From assembly GCF_004745575.1 (NCBI RefSeq), contig NZ_RPEM01000009.1:1-64000 (forward strand): DNA of 64,000 nucleotides, written 5' to 3'. Shown here piece by piece: positions 20,134 through 29,136 of this stretch. Each line of letters starts with the position of its first letter. Within the stretch, counting starts at the first letter, position 1. Under the pieces are notes generated by a model, which was not told the DNA's origin, made no database searches, and worked only from the letters and a program-made list of their open reading frames with translations. Origin of the DNA: Pseudotabrizicola sediminis. GTDB lineage: Bacteria; Pseudomonadota; Alphaproteobacteria; Rhodobacterales; Rhodobacteraceae. Both the position numbers and the translations under genes were made by a program.

Positions 20134-21120
20134 ATGCAGACCCACCCTTTTGGCCGCACCGGCAGCACGACCACCCCCATCGGCTTTGGCGCCTGGGCCA
20201 TCGGCGGCACCTGGGGCGAGGTGACGTGGGAGGATGCGAAAGCCACCCTGAACGCCGCCCTTGATGCCGGAATGACCTTCATCGACACCGCCGATGTTTA
20301 CGGCGATGGCCGCAGCGAACAGATCATCGCCGAGGTTCTGGCGGAACGCGGTGGCGCGCGCCCCTTTGTTGCCACCAAGGCTGGCCGCAGGCTCGATCCG
20401 CACAGTGCCGAAGGGTACACCGGCGCAAATATCGAAGCCTTCATCGACCGAAGCCTGAAGAACCTGAAGGTTGACTGCCTCGATCTGGTGCAATTGCATT
20501 GCCCGCCGACGCCGGTCTATTCCGACGCCACGATGTTCGCGGCACTGGATGCCATCAAGGCCAAGGGCAAGATCGCCGATTACGGCGTTTCGGTCGAAAC
20601 GGTGGAAGAGGCGCGCGCGGCCATTCAGCATCCCGGCGTCGTTTCGGTGCAGATCATCTACAACATGTTCCGCATGAAACCCGCCGACACCTTCTTTGCC
20701 GAGGCGCGCGCGAAAGGCGTGGCCATCATCGCCCGCGTCCCCCTTGCCTCGGGCCTGCTGACCGGAAAGATGAGTGCCGACAGCCAGTTTGCTGCCGACG
20801 ACCACCGCGCCTTCAACCGCAACGGCGAGGCGTTCGACAAGGGCGAAACCTTCAGCGGCGTGCCCTTCGACGTGGCGCTGGAGGCGGTAGAGGCGCTGCG
20901 CGCAGCGGTCCCGCAAGGTGTGCCGATGGCGGCCTTCGCGCTGCGCTGGATCATGATGGAACAAGCGGTCACCGTGGTCATTCCCGGCGCAAAGACCCCT
21001 GCGCAAGCGCAGGCCAATGCCGCCGCAGCCGATCTGCCCGCGCTCACCGCCGATCAGATGCAGGCCGCGCGCGATGTCTACACCCGCCTGATTGCGCCAC
21101 ACGTCGCCCATCTGTGGTAA
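20134..21120 (+). CDS. Aldo/keto reductase
   Basis: 328 residues, a TIM-barrel NADPH-dependent oxidoreductase. [21 protein letters not shown] carries the catalytic Asp and Tyr, FVATKAGRR the Lys, and VQLHCPP the His region. The end [16 protein letters not shown] is the cofactor-binding segment. AAAGGA lies seven bases before the ATG at 20134, preferred to the upstream in-frame start. It diverges from ccmA. The substrate is unknown. Confidence 0.9.
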   Translation: MQTHPFGRTGSTTTPIGFGAWAIGGTWGEVTWEDAKATLNAALDAGMTFIDTADVYGDGRSEQIIAEVLAERGGARPFVATKAGRRLDPHSAEGYTGANIEAFIDRSLKNLKVDCLDLVQLHCPPTPVYSDATMFAALDAIKAKGKIADYGVSVETVEEARAAIQHPGVVSVQIIYNMFRMKPADTFFAEARAKGVAIIARVPLASGLLTGKMSADSQFAADDHRAFNRNGEAFDKGETFSGVPFDVALEAVEALRAAVPQGVPMAAFALRWIMMEQAVTVVIPGAKTPAQAQANAAAADLPALTADQMQAARDVYTRLIAPHVAHLW

Positions 21121-21127
21121 CGCAAAA

Positions 21128-21152
21128 GGGCGGCGCATCCTCTGCGCCGCCC
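21128..21152. terminator. Hairpin between convergent genes
   Basis: GGGCGGCGCA pairs with TGCGCCGCCC around TCCTC, preceded by AAAA. It lies between the aldo/keto reductase and the convergent lytic transglycosylase. With the AAAA it would give a T run for the minus-strand gene. Confidence 0.65.
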
Positions 21153-21173
21153 CCTATCCGCGTGAAAGCCAGT

Positions 21174-21785
21174 TCAGCCCAGAATCGCCTTCACGTAATT
21201 CACTGTCTCAGGGTACGGCGGAATGCCGTTGTGCTTTTCCACCGCCCCCGGCCCCGCGTTATAGGCCGCCAGCGCCAGCCGCCAGCTGCCGAACTTGGCA
21301 TACATCATTTTCAGATAGCGCGCCCCGCCTTCCAGATTCTGGTGCGGATCGTTGATATCCACCCCCAGTTTCTGTGCCGTGCCCGGCATCAGCTGCGCCA
21401 GACCCGTGGCCCCCTTGTGTGACACCGCGCCGGGGTTCCAGCCCGATTCCTGCTGCACCAGCCGCAGGAACAGGTCTTCGGGAATCCCATGCTTGCTGGC
21501 CATTGTGCGCGCCACAGCCAGATATTCGCCCTTGTAGCGCCCGGCATAGCGGGGTGCTACGGTCGCCTCCGCCGCCCCGGTCTTGCCCTTCGGCGTCAGC
21601 CGCACCGATGCCTCGTATTGCTTGGACAAACGGCCATCGAGCAGCTTTTTCTGCGAATTGAACACCGAAGCCCGGTTCTTGGACGACCCCGACAGGGTCA
21701 GCGGCTCGGCCTGCACTACAGCGGGGGCAATGCCGCACAGCGCAAACGCAAGGGTGGTGGACAGAACCGTGGCAGTCAGCTTCAT
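21174..21785 (-). CDS. Lytic murein transglycosylase (SLT domain)
   Basis: 203 residues with a signal peptide (about 1-26) and a C-terminal SLT domain at about 88-200. The catalytic glutamate is in [10 protein letters not shown], followed by [20 protein letters not shown] and [15 protein letters not shown], the standard motifs. It cleaves the glycan strand of peptidoglycan to 1,6-anhydro ends in the periplasm. The segment between the signal and SLT domain is a basic linker. Confidence 0.92.
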   Translation of the reverse strand: MKLTATVLSTTLAFALCGIAPAVVQAEPLTLSGSSKNRASVFNSQKKLLDGRLSKQYEASVRLTPKGKTGAAEATVAPRYAGRYKGEYLAVARTMASKHGIPEDLFLRLVQQESGWNPGAVSHKGATGLAQLMPGTAQKLGVDINDPHQNLEGGARYLKMMYAKFGSWRLALAAYNAGPGAVEKHNGIPPYPETVNYVKAILG

Positions 21786-21928
21786 GAAACCATTCCGGGT
21801 TGCCTCAGACCCGGCGATTATAGGGATTTTTCGTCGCTAATCCAGTGCCCACATGCCCCGGCTTGCGCCAGATCCGGCTTCGGCGGTTTTTTGCTACCGG
21901 CTTTCGCCGCACAAGCCCCGCCTGCACA

Positions 21929-21956
21929 TTGCAGCCCCGCCCTCCGGCCGTTATAG
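21929..21956 (+). promoter_or_regulatory. Putative sigma-70 promoter of ssb
   Basis: TTGCAG at 21929-21934 and TTATAG at 21951-21956 with a 16-bp spacer, about 85 bp before the ssb start. I saw no alphaproteobacterial LexA box (GTTC-N7-GTTC) nearby. Confidence 0.4.
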
Positions 21957-22039
21957 GATTTCTTTAACCAAGACCGGGGATGCTCCGGTCGATCAAACCC
22001 CTGCACAGCGCCGGGGCAGACCCATAGCGGAGGGATTCC

Positions 22040-22579
22040 ATGGCAGGCTCGGTCAACAAGGTCATCATCGTCGGCAATCTGGGCCGCGACCCCGAGGTGC
22101 GCAGCTTTGCCAATGGCGGCAAGGTGGTCAACCTGCGGATTGCCACCTCGGAAAACTGGCGCGACAAGCAGACGGGTGAAAAGAAAGAACGCACCGAATG
22201 GCACTCGGTCGCGATCTTCAACGAAGGTCTGGCCAAGATTGCCGAGCAATACCTGCGCAAAGGTTCCACCGTCTATATTGAAGGCCAGCTGGAAACCCGC
22301 AAATGGCAGGATCAGTCCGGGGCCGACCGTTACACCACCGAAATCGTGCTGCGCCAGTTCCGGGGTGAAATGACGTTGCTCGGCGGCCGTGGCGAAGGCG
22401 GCTCGGGCGGCGGTGGGGGCGGCGGTCAGGGCGGCTACGATGACCGCGGCGGCTATGACGATTATGGCAGCGCGCCATCAGGCGGCGGCTCTGGCGGCGG
22501 CTCGGGCGGCGGGTCTCGCGGTGGCGATCGCGCGCCCTCTGGCGGGCGGTCCGACCTCGACGACGAAATCCCGTTCTGA
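22040..22579 (+). CDS. ssb: Single-stranded DNA-binding protein
   Basis: 179 residues. The OB fold occupies about 1-112 ([17 protein letters not shown], then [18 protein letters not shown] and [17 protein letters not shown]). A glycine-rich disordered linker covers about 114-170, and the conserved acidic tail DLDDEIPF recruits replication and repair partners. AGCGGAGG precedes the ATG. A terminator follows. Confidence 0.97.
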   Translation: MAGSVNKVIIVGNLGRDPEVRSFANGGKVVNLRIATSENWRDKQTGEKKERTEWHSVAIFNEGLAKIAEQYLRKGSTVYIEGQLETRKWQDQSGADRYTTEIVLRQFRGEMTLLGGRGEGGSGGGGGGGQGGYDDRGGYDDYGSAPSGGGSGGGSGGGSRGGDRAPSGGRSDLDDEIPF

Positions 22580-22598
22580 TCAGAGCGCGTCACACGGC

Positions 22599-22633
22599 AA
22601 AAGGCCCCGGTCCACAGGACACGGGGCCTTTTT
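22599..22633 (+). terminator. Rho-independent terminator of ssb
   Basis: AAAAGGCCCCG pairs with CGGGGCCTTTT; the loop itself contains GTCC/GGAC. Ends in TTTTT, 20 bp after the ssb stop. Confidence 0.85.
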
Positions 22634-22665
22634 CATGCCCGCCGCCCTGTGCCACCCGCCAAACG

Positions 22666-22690
22666 AAAAAGGCACCCGCAAAGGGGTGCC
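22666..22690 (-). terminator. Rho-independent terminator of acpP
   Basis: On the minus strand GGCACCC pairs with GGGTGCC and is followed by TTTTT (AAAAA at 22666-22670 on the plus strand). It lies 29 bp after the acpP stop. Confidence 0.8.
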
Positions 22691-22718
22691 CGTTCCGCAT
22701 CTCTGCCTGATCCGCAGA

Positions 22719-22952
22719 TCAGGCGGCTTCGGTGATGAACTTCACAGCATCGCCAAAGGTCTGGATGGTTTCGGCGGCGTCATCGGGGATTTCGATCCCG
22801 AATTCTTCCTCGAACGCCATGACCAGTTCGACAGTGTCGAGCGAGTCCGCGCCCAGATCGTCGATGAAAGAGGCGGTCTCGGTGACCTTGTCCTCTTCGA
22901 CGCCCAGATGCTCAACGACGATCTTCTTCACGCGGTCAGCGATGTCGCTCAT
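22719..22952 (-). CDS. acpP: Acyl carrier protein
   Basis: 77 residues, acidic. The phosphopantetheine attachment serine is S37 in [13 protein letters not shown]. It carries growing acyl chains in type II fatty acid synthesis. It lies downstream of fabD and fabG on the same strand, the usual fab cluster order. GAGGAAG precedes the ATG. A terminator follows. Confidence 0.97.
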   Translation of the reverse strand: MSDIADRVKKIVVEHLGVEEDKVTETASFIDDLGADSLDTVELVMAFEEEFGIEIPDDAAETIQTFGDAVKFITEAA

Positions 22953-23138
22953 GTCACTTCCTCTTATATCCAGCGGGAGGATTTCCCGTCTCTTGTCTGT
23001 ACCCCTTGCGGGGGCGATTCCATCGCAACGGGGCGACGACACCAGCACCGCCAGTGATTTCCAGCGCGCCTATAGCAAGGGCGGCACGCTTAGGCAAACG
23101 CTTTCACAAAACCGTGCCCGGCGTGGTGTCCAAGCATG

Positions 23139-23876
23139 TCATATCATGGCCATCCCGCCATTCACATGCAAGGTGGCGCCGGTGACATATCCGGCTTCGG
23201 ATGAGGCCAGATACAGCACCGCCGCCGCAATCTCGGGCGGGGTGCCCATGCGACCAGCGGGCACATTGCCCAGAATCGCCGCACGCTGCGTGTCATTCAG
23301 CTTTTCGGTCATCGCGGTTTCGATGAACCCCGGGGCCACACAGTTCACCGTGATTCCCCGGCTGGCCACTTCCACCGCCAGCGATTTCGACATCCCCACC
23401 ATCCCGGCCTTGGAGGCGGCATAGTTCACCTGCCCCCCGTTGCCTGTGGTGCCGACGACCGAACTGATGTTCACAATGCGCCCCCAGCGCGCCTTCATCA
23501 TGCCGCGCACTGCCGCCCGGCACAGCCGGAACGTCGCGGTCAGGTTGACGTCGATCACCGATTGCCAGTCATCATCCGACATCCGCATCATCAGCCCGTC
23601 GCGGGTGATCCCGGCATTGTTGACCAGCACATCAACCGATCCCATGGCTTCCGCTGCGCGCTTCACCAGCCCCTCGACCTCGGCCACGTCCGACAGGTTG
23701 CAGGCCAGCACATGCGCCCGCCCGCCCAGTTCCGCCACAAGCCGCTCCAGCGGCTCCAGCCGCGTGCCCGACAGCGCTACCATCGCCCCCGCGCCGTGCA
23801 GAACTCGCGCAATCTCGGCGCCGATTCCGCCCGACGCCCCCGTGACCAAAGCCGTCTTCCCGGTCAGATCAAACAT
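23139..23876 (-). CDS. fabG: 3-oxoacyl-[acyl-carrier-protein] reductase
   Basis: 245 residues, a short-chain dehydrogenase that reduces beta-ketoacyl-ACP with NADPH. The cofactor motif TGASGGIGAEIA (about 12-23), NNAGITRDGLMMRM, and the catalytic Ser and YAASK are present. The Shine-Dalgarno GAGGAGG lies directly before the ATG at 23876 and is the end of repeat copy B. It lies between fabD and acpP. Confidence 0.96.
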   Translation of the reverse strand: MFDLTGKTALVTGASGGIGAEIARVLHGAGAMVALSGTRLEPLERLVAELGGRAHVLACNLSDVAEVEGLVKRAAEAMGSVDVLVNNAGITRDGLMMRMSDDDWQSVIDVNLTATFRLCRAAVRGMMKARWGRIVNISSVVGTTGNGGQVNYAASKAGMVGMSKSLAVEVASRGITVNCVAPGFIETAMTEKLNDTQRAAILGNVPAGRMGTPPEIAAAVLYLASSEAGYVTGATLHVNGGMAMI

Positions 23877-23883
23877 GACCCAC

Positions 23884-23942
23884 CTCCTCATCACCTGTTA
23901 AAAAATATCCTCGGGGGGTCCGGGGGGCAGACAGCCCCCCGG
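23884..23942 (-). repeat. Intergenic hairpin/GAGGATATTT element, copy B
   Basis: On the minus strand the hairpin GGGGGGCTGTCTGCCCCCC, flanked by CC and GG, is followed by GACCCCCCGAGGATATTTT and then AACAGGTGATGAGGAGG, which merges with the fabG Shine-Dalgarno. The hairpin is identical to those in copies A and E. It fills the gap between fabD and fabG. Confidence 0.7.
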
Positions 23943-23963
23943 GGTCAGCCCCCGGTGCCACCC

Positions 23964-24893
23964 TCAGCCCTTCAGCGCCAGCACATCGCCGGGCAGGCCA
24001 ATCGCCCGCACCTCCGCCCCCGGCACGATCCGCTTGATCATGCCCGACAGCGCCTTGCCGGCCCCGATTTCCCAGTACTCCGTCACCCCAGCCCGCTCCA
24101 TCCACTGCATGCTCTCGCGCCAGCGCACGGCACCCGTCACCTGCGCGATCAGCAGGTCGCGAAAGCGGTCGGGTTCCTCCACCGCTTCGGCCCGCACGTT
24201 CACCACCACCGGGCAGACCGGTTTGCTGATCACCACGGCTGCAAAGGCCTCGGCCATCACATGGGCGGCGGGCGCCATCAGCGCGCAATGGAACGGGGCC
24301 GATACCGGCAGCAGCAGGGCGCGTTTGGCCCCGCGCTCCTTTGCCAGCACCATGGCGCGGTCCACCGCGTCCTTGTGGCCGGAAATCACCACCTGGCCTG
24401 GGTCATTGTCATTGGCGGCCTGACAGACCTCATCTCCCGCGGCTTCGGCGGCGATCGCCACCACTGTCTCGAAGTCCAGCCCCAGAAGGGCCGCCATCGC
24501 GCCCACACCCACAGGCACCGCCTCTTGCATCGCCACGCCACGAATGCGCAGCAGCCGCGCGGTATCGGAAAGTGTCAAAGCCCCCGCCGCGCACAGCGCC
24601 GAATATTCGCCCAAGGAATGCCCGGCCACGAAATCGGCGTGGTCGATGCCAAAGCCTTCGGCTTCCATCGCGCGCAGCGCCGCGATGGATGTTGCCATCA
24701 GCGCAGGTTGCGCGTTCTGCGTCAGCGTCAGATCGGCGATGTCACCTTCCCAGATCAGCGTTGACAGCGGTTCGCCCAAGGCGTCATCCACCTCGTCGAA
24801 CACGGCTTTTGCCGCCGGATAGGCCTCGGCAAGGGCGCGACCCATGCCGATGGTTTGGGCCCCCTGACCCGGAAATACGAATGCGCGGCCCAT
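23964..24893 (-). CDS. fabD: Malonyl-CoA:ACP transacylase
   Basis: 309 residues. It transfers malonyl groups from CoA to ACP. FPGQGAQTIGMGRAL is at the N-terminus, nucleophile S93 is in AGHSLGEYSAL, and the catalytic His is in VSAPFHCALM. GAGKALSGMIKRI is the C-terminal block. First gene of the local fabD-fabG-acpP group. The frame extends far upstream, but MGRAFVFPGQG is the family start. Confidence 0.96.
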   Translation of the reverse strand: MGRAFVFPGQGAQTIGMGRALAEAYPAAKAVFDEVDDALGEPLSTLIWEGDIADLTLTQNAQPALMATSIAALRAMEAEGFGIDHADFVAGHSLGEYSALCAAGALTLSDTARLLRIRGVAMQEAVPVGVGAMAALLGLDFETVVAIAAEAAGDEVCQAANDNDPGQVVISGHKDAVDRAMVLAKERGAKRALLLPVSAPFHCALMAPAAHVMAEAFAAVVISKPVCPVVVNVRAEAVEEPDRFRDLLIAQVTGAVRWRESMQWMERAGVTEYWEIGAGKALSGMIKRIVPGAEVRAIGLPGDVLALKG

Positions 24894-25080
24894 AGTGCCT
24901 CCCGTCTGATGTCTGCCTCCAGATACCGCGCTGCCGCCCCCAGCGCAATCACCGCGCCGGATTGCGCGCTTTGCACAGCATATGTGCGCGGGAACAGGCT
25001 GCTTTTGCCCGGCGAAGCCGTTAGTTTGCCGCCAGAGCGGCGGCACAGCGCCGTCACACCCCAGACCGGAGAAGACCCCC

Positions 25081-26271
25081 ATGTCCGCCCGCAATTCGCA
25101 GCGCTCTTACGGACGCATCGCCCGCCTGTTCCACTGGGCCACAGCCGCCTTGATCCTGATCGCCATTCCCTTGGGGCTGGTCGCCAACCGTCTGCCCTAT
25201 GACACCGCGCAGCAACTTGCGCTCAAGGCGCAGGTGTTTTCCGTGCACAAGACGCTGGGCGTCGTGGTGTTTTTCGTGGCCCTTGGCCGCATACTGTGGA
25301 CCCTGTTCGAGGCCCACCCCGTGCCCCTGCACCCTGACCGGCGGCTGGAACTGTGGTTGGCCCGCCTCGTGCACTGGATGCTTTATATCTCCCTCGTCGC
25401 CGTGCCGCTGACCGGCTGGGTGCATCACGCCGCCGTCACAGGTTTTGCGCCGATCTGGTGGCCCTTCGGTCAGGGCCTGCCCTTCGTGCCGCAGTCCGAA
25501 GCGGTGGCGGCGACTGCGGGAGCCGCGCATTGGGTGTTCACCAAGCTGATGATCGGGTCGATCCTGCTGCATGTCGCGGGCGCGCTGAAGCATCATGTGG
25601 TCGACCGCGACGATACCCTGCGCCGGATGACGCGCGGCATCAACGCGCCTGCCATGCCGGTTCTCGCACGGCGATCCCCCCTGCCGCTGCTCACGGCGGT
25701 GGCGCTGTTCGGCCTTGGCGCGGCCGTGGCTGCCATGCCACGGGGCGAGCCGGTGACGCAGGCCATCGCCACCCCAACCGTCCCGGCTGCGGGCAATTGG
25801 CAGGTCAGCGAAGGCACGCTTGGCCTTGCGGTCACCCAGATGGGCCAGCAGGTCAGCGGCAGCTTTGCCAACTGGACCGCCGACATCACCTTTGATGAGG
25901 TGGCCACCAACGGCACCAACGGCAGCGTCACCGTCAGCATCGACACCGGCTCACTGACGCTCGGCTCGGTCACAAGCCAAGCCAAATCCGCCGATTTCTT
26001 CGACGTGACCGCATTCCCGCAGGCCATCTTCACTGCCGACATCCTGCCTGCCGCCACAGGGTATGAGGCGACCGGCACCCTTGCCTTGCGCGGCACAGCG
26101 GTGCCGGTCACCCTGCCCTTTACCCTTGTCATCGATGGCGACATCGCCACCATGACCGGCCAGGCCAGCCTCGACCGCCGCGATTTCGGCATGGGGGCCA
26201 CCTATACAGATGAGGCCTCGGTCGGCTTTGGCGTCACCGTCGATGTGGCGCTGACCGCCACGCGGCAGTAA
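25081..26271 (+). CDS. Cytochrome b561 - YceI fusion protein
   Basis: 396 residues. The N-terminal part (about 1-190) is a di-haem cytochrome b561 with four membrane helices and haem-ligand histidines (ARLFHWATA, FSVHKTLG, WVHHAAV, LLHVAGALKHH). A fifth hydrophobic segment (about 198-218) leads to a periplasmic YceI lipocalin-like domain (about 228-396), with KSADFFDVTAFPQAIF. b561 proteins move electrons across the membrane, and YceI binds isoprenoids such as quinones. The start at 25081 is preferred to 24982. A single YceI gene converges on it. Confidence 0.87.
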   Translation: MSARNSQRSYGRIARLFHWATAALILIAIPLGLVANRLPYDTAQQLALKAQVFSVHKTLGVVVFFVALGRILWTLFEAHPVPLHPDRRLELWLARLVHWMLYISLVAVPLTGWVHHAAVTGFAPIWWPFGQGLPFVPQSEAVAATAGAAHWVFTKLMIGSILLHVAGALKHHVVDRDDTLRRMTRGINAPAMPVLARRSPLPLLTAVALFGLGAAVAAMPRGEPVTQAIATPTVPAAGNWQVSEGTLGLAVTQMGQQVSGSFANWTADITFDEVATNGTNGSVTVSIDTGSLTLGSVTSQAKSADFFDVTAFPQAIFTADILPAATGYEATGTLALRGTAVPVTLPFTLVIDGDIATMTGQASLDRRDFGMGATYTDEASVGFGVTVDVALTATRQ

Positions 26272-26300
26272 GCCCGCGTCTGACCCGCACGGGAAACAAA

Positions 26301-26330
26301 AAGGCCGCCGGATCGCTCCGGCGGCCTTTT
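26301..26330. terminator. Bidirectional terminator between YceI genes
   Basis: AAGGCCGCCGGA pairs with TCCGGCGGCCTT around TCGC, with A and T runs outside. It serves the convergent b561-YceI fusion and the single YceI gene. Confidence 0.85.
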
Positions 26331-26352
26331 GCTGTGCTTTGGGACAGAAGGC

Positions 26353-26928
26353 TTATTCGGCCTTCATCGCTTCCAGCGAGATCTCGATCTGCACTTCATC
26401 GCTGACGAACGGCGCGAAGGCACCGACGTTGAAGTCAGACCGCAGCACGGTGGTGGTCGCGCTGAACCCGGCCCAGGGCTTGTTCTCCATCGGGTGGTCG
26501 CCCACCTGGTTCAGCACTGCATCCAGCACCACCGGCTTGGTCACACCGTTCAGCGTCAGATCACCGGTGATCAGCGCCGTGGTCTCGCCGGTCACTTCGA
26601 TCGCGGTCGAGGTGAAGGTGACCATCTCGTCATCGGCGGCATCAAAGAAATCGGCCGACATGAAATGCTCGAACCGGGCTTCCCAGCCGGTCAGCATCGA
26701 ACGGACCGGGAAAGACACGGTCACCGAAGAATTCGCAGGCTCGGCCTGATCAAAATTGATCTCGCCTTCATAGCCCGAAAACATGCCATAGCCGGTGGAA
26801 AAGCCAAGGTGGTTGTAGCTGAAGATGATCTGGGCGTGGCTTGCATCAACCGTGTATTTTTCGGCTTCGGCAAAGGCGGGGGCGGCGGCAAGGGCTGCAA
26901 TCAGGGCAAGGGGGGCAATGCGGGTCAT
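26353..26928 (-). CDS. YceI family periplasmic protein
   Basis: 191 residues with a signal peptide (about 1-20, ending AFAEA). The YceI fold is shown by YTVDASHAQIIFSYNHLGFST at the mature start, MSADFFDAADDEMVTF, and GDLTLNGVTKPVVLDAVL. YceI proteins are periplasmic lipocalin-like barrels that bind polyprenoid or fatty-acyl lipids. It faces the b561-YceI fusion across a shared terminator, so the locus carries two YceI domains. Confidence 0.92.
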   Translation of the reverse strand: MTRIAPLALIAALAAAPAFAEAEKYTVDASHAQIIFSYNHLGFSTGYGMFSGYEGEINFDQAEPANSSVTVSFPVRSMLTGWEARFEHFMSADFFDAADDEMVTFTSTAIEVTGETTALITGDLTLNGVTKPVVLDAVLNQVGDHPMENKPWAGFSATTTVLRSDFNVGAFAPFVSDEVQIEISLEAMKAE

Positions 26929-27257
26929 TCGAACTCTCCAGTCAGGCGGGTCACCATGACCCACAATAGGACGCAGACCCTGCCCCAATTGCTGCATCCG
27001 CACAATTCGCGGCCCGCGAACAAAACCTGCGCGCATACGCACACAACAGCTGCGCGTGGCGCACAATTGCGCTGTACAGTCACACTGCACAGCCTCAGGC
27101 ACCGCCCACCCGCTCTGCGCTTGCATCCGCACGCGCGATCTGTATAACGCACCATCCTTTCCGCATCCCTTTTAATGGCGATGCCTCTCGTGACCCGGCC
27201 GCGGAAAGGCCAAATGCCGATGGTCTTTGAAGCCGCCCGAGACGAAAAGGACGATAC
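26929..27257. other. 329-bp divergent region between yceI and rpsF
   Basis: The gap must hold the promoters of yceI (minus) and the rpsF operon (plus). The part nearest rpsF (27186-27242) can fold with TCTCG pairing CGAGA around a GC-rich inner stem, a possible ribosomal protein leader. I see no tRNA or further gene in it. Confidence 0.5.
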
Positions 27258-27746
27258 ATGCCTTTGTATGAGCATGTCTTTATTGCGCGTCAGGATCTTT
27301 CCAACACGCAGGCCGAAGGCCTTGTCGAACATTTCACCGCAGTGCTTTCGGACAACGGCGGCAAAGTCGTTGAATCGGAATACTGGGGCGTCAAGACGAT
27401 GGCCTACAAGATCAACAAGAACCGCAAGGGCCATTACGCCTTTCTGAAATCGGATGCGCCCCCCGCAGCCGTGCAGGAAATGGAACGTCTGATGCGCCTG
27501 CACGACGACGTGATGCGCGTGCTGACCATCAAGGTCGACGTGCACGGCGACGGCCCGTCGGTGCAGATGCAAAAGCGTGATGACCGCGACGGCGACCGTG
27601 GCGAACGCCGCGACCGTCCTGCCTTCGGTGGCGGCGACCGTCCTGACCGTGGTGGTGACCGCGGCGGCTTCGGTGGCGACCGTGGCGGCGAGCGCTCGGG
27701 CGGTTTTGGTGGCGACCGCGGTGCAGACCGCGGCCCGCGTCGTTGA
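27258..27746 (+). CDS. rpsF: 30S ribosomal protein S6
   Basis: 162 residues. The S6 fold (about 1-97) is complete: [37 protein letters not shown] and [15 protein letters not shown] tail of about 57 residues rich in Arg, Gly and Asp follows, with repeated GGDRG and RDRP units; E. coli S6 is shorter with a brief acidic tail. First gene of rpsF-rpsR-rplI. AAAAGGA precedes the ATG. Confidence 0.97.
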   Translation: MPLYEHVFIARQDLSNTQAEGLVEHFTAVLSDNGGKVVESEYWGVKTMAYKINKNRKGHYAFLKSDAPPAAVQEMERLMRLHDDVMRVLTIKVDVHGDGPSVQMQKRDDRDGDRGERRDRPAFGGGDRPDRGGDRGGFGGDRGGERSGGFGGDRGADRGPRR

Positions 27747-27775
27747 TCAACAGCCTCAGGAAAGGACCATAAACC

Positions 27776-28003
27776 ATGGCGAACAAACCATTTTTCCGCC
27801 GCCGCAAGGTTTGCCCCTTCTCGGGCGACAATGCACCGGCGATCGACTACAAAGACACCCGTCTGCTGCAGCGCTATATCTCGGAACGCGGCAAGATCGT
27901 GCCATCGCGCATCACCGCCGTTTCGGCCATCAAGCAGCGTGAGCTGGCCCGCGCGATCAAGCGCGCCCGCTTCCTCGCCCTGCTGCCCTATGCTGTGAAG
28001 TGA
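27776..28003 (+). CDS. rpsR: 30S ribosomal protein S18
   Basis: 75 residues. [14 protein letters not shown] at the N-terminus, then [26 protein letters not shown] and [12 protein letters not shown], the standard S18 sequence. It pairs with S6 in the 30S platform. It follows rpsF by 29 bp and precedes rplI by 10 bp. Confidence 0.97.
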   Translation: MANKPFFRRRKVCPFSGDNAPAIDYKDTRLLQRYISERGKIVPSRITAVSAIKQRELARAIKRARFLALLPYAVK

Positions 28004-28013
28004 GGACAAACCG

Positions 28014-28583
28014 ATGCAAGTGATCCTTCTTCAGCGCGTGGCCAAGCTGGGCCAGATGGGCGAAGTCGTCAACGTCAAGGACGGCTATGCCCGCAACTTC
28101 CTGCTGCCGCAGGGCAAGGCGCTGCGCGCCAATGATGGCAACATCAAATCCTTCGAGGCCAAGAAGGCCCAGTTGGAAGTGCAGAACCTTGAAACCAAGA
28201 AAGAGGCCGAATCCGTCGCAGCCAAGCTCGATGGTCAGACCTTTGTCATCATCCGCTCCGCCTCCGATTCGGGTGCGCTTTACGGTTCCGTCACCACCCG
28301 TGACGCCGCCGAAGTGGCAACCGATGGCGGCTTTACCGTGAACCGTGGTCAGGTTGTCCTCGACAAGCCGATCAAGGATCTGGGCATCCACTCGGTTTCG
28401 GTGGTGCTGCACCCCGAAGTCACCGTGCGGATCAACCTGAACGTGGCCCGCTCGGCTGAAGAAGCCGAACTGCAGGCTTCGGGCAAGTCGATCCAGGCTC
28501 TGGCTGCCGAAGCCGAAGCCGCCGCCGATTTCGAGATCGCCGAACTGTTCGACGATCTGGGCGGCGCTGCACAGGAAGACTGA
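28014..28583 (+). CDS. rplI: 50S ribosomal protein L9
   Basis: 189 residues. The N-terminal rRNA-binding domain has [24 protein letters not shown] and [12 protein letters not shown]; a long helix follows, and a C-terminal domain with [12 protein letters not shown]. An alanine- and glutamate-rich tail makes it longer than E. coli L9, as is usual in alphaproteobacteria. Last gene of the rpsF operon, followed by a terminator. Confidence 0.97.
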   Translation: MQVILLQRVAKLGQMGEVVNVKDGYARNFLLPQGKALRANDGNIKSFEAKKAQLEVQNLETKKEAESVAAKLDGQTFVIIRSASDSGALYGSVTTRDAAEVATDGGFTVNRGQVVLDKPIKDLGIHSVSVVLHPEVTVRINLNVARSAEEAELQASGKSIQALAAEAEAAADFEIAELFDDLGGAAQED

Positions 28584-28620
28584 GGTCTTCAAGATCAGGT
28601 CTGGCCTTGCCGCCGGACCC

Positions 28621-28653
28621 AAAGGCCGCGCAGATCCCTCTGCGCGGCCTTTT
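28621..28653 (+). terminator. Rho-independent terminator of rpsF-rpsR-rplI
   Basis: AAAGGCCGCGCAGA pairs with TCTGCGCGGCCTTT around TCCC and ends in TTTT, 38 bp after the rplI stop. Confidence 0.88.
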
Positions 28654-28732
28654 CTTTGGCGGCCACCCTGGCGCCAAACAGCTGCCGTATTGCCGCGCCA
28701 TAGCCGTTCCATCCCCGCAGACGGAGCCCGCC

Positions 28733-29041
28733 ATGCGCAAGATCCTGTTGATGACCGGTCTTTGCCTGTTCAGCACCGCGCTCTTTCTGGCCGTGCTGCA
28801 GGTCCGCACCGGCAGCACAATGGCTCCGGTCACCGCCCAAACGGCGCCTGTCGCGCAGTCCATTCCCTCTGGCCCGGCTACCCGTCAGCTGGAACAGGCG
28901 CTGGCCGCCGCGCCTGACCCAGCCTCCGCCCCGGCAGCACCTTTGGCCGAGGCGACCGCCACCAGCGCCCCGCGCATCAGCCTTGCACCGCGCAACCCGC
29001 CCAAAGGCGCCCGCTTCGTCAAGGCTCCGACCGCCGACTGA
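28733..29041 (+). CDS. Small membrane-anchored or exported protein, unknown
   Basis: 102 residues. A hydrophobic N-terminal segment (about 4-22, ILLMTGLCLFSTALFLAVL) is a signal anchor or signal peptide. The rest is low complexity, rich in Ala, Pro and Thr, ending RISLAPRNPPKGARFVKAP. No domain recognised. It starts after the rplI terminator with CGGAG before the ATG. Confidence 0.6.
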   Translation: MRKILLMTGLCLFSTALFLAVLQVRTGSTMAPVTAQTAPVAQSIPSGPATRQLEQALAAAPDPASAPAAPLAEATATSAPRISLAPRNPPKGARFVKAPTAD

Positions 29042-29136
29042 CGCACCGGCCCAATCCGACACCGTCATGTCGGTGCCGGGGGCGCGGGCGGGTCCGCCAC
29101 ATGCTCAGGTCGGTCCAGATCAGATCAGGCCCGACG

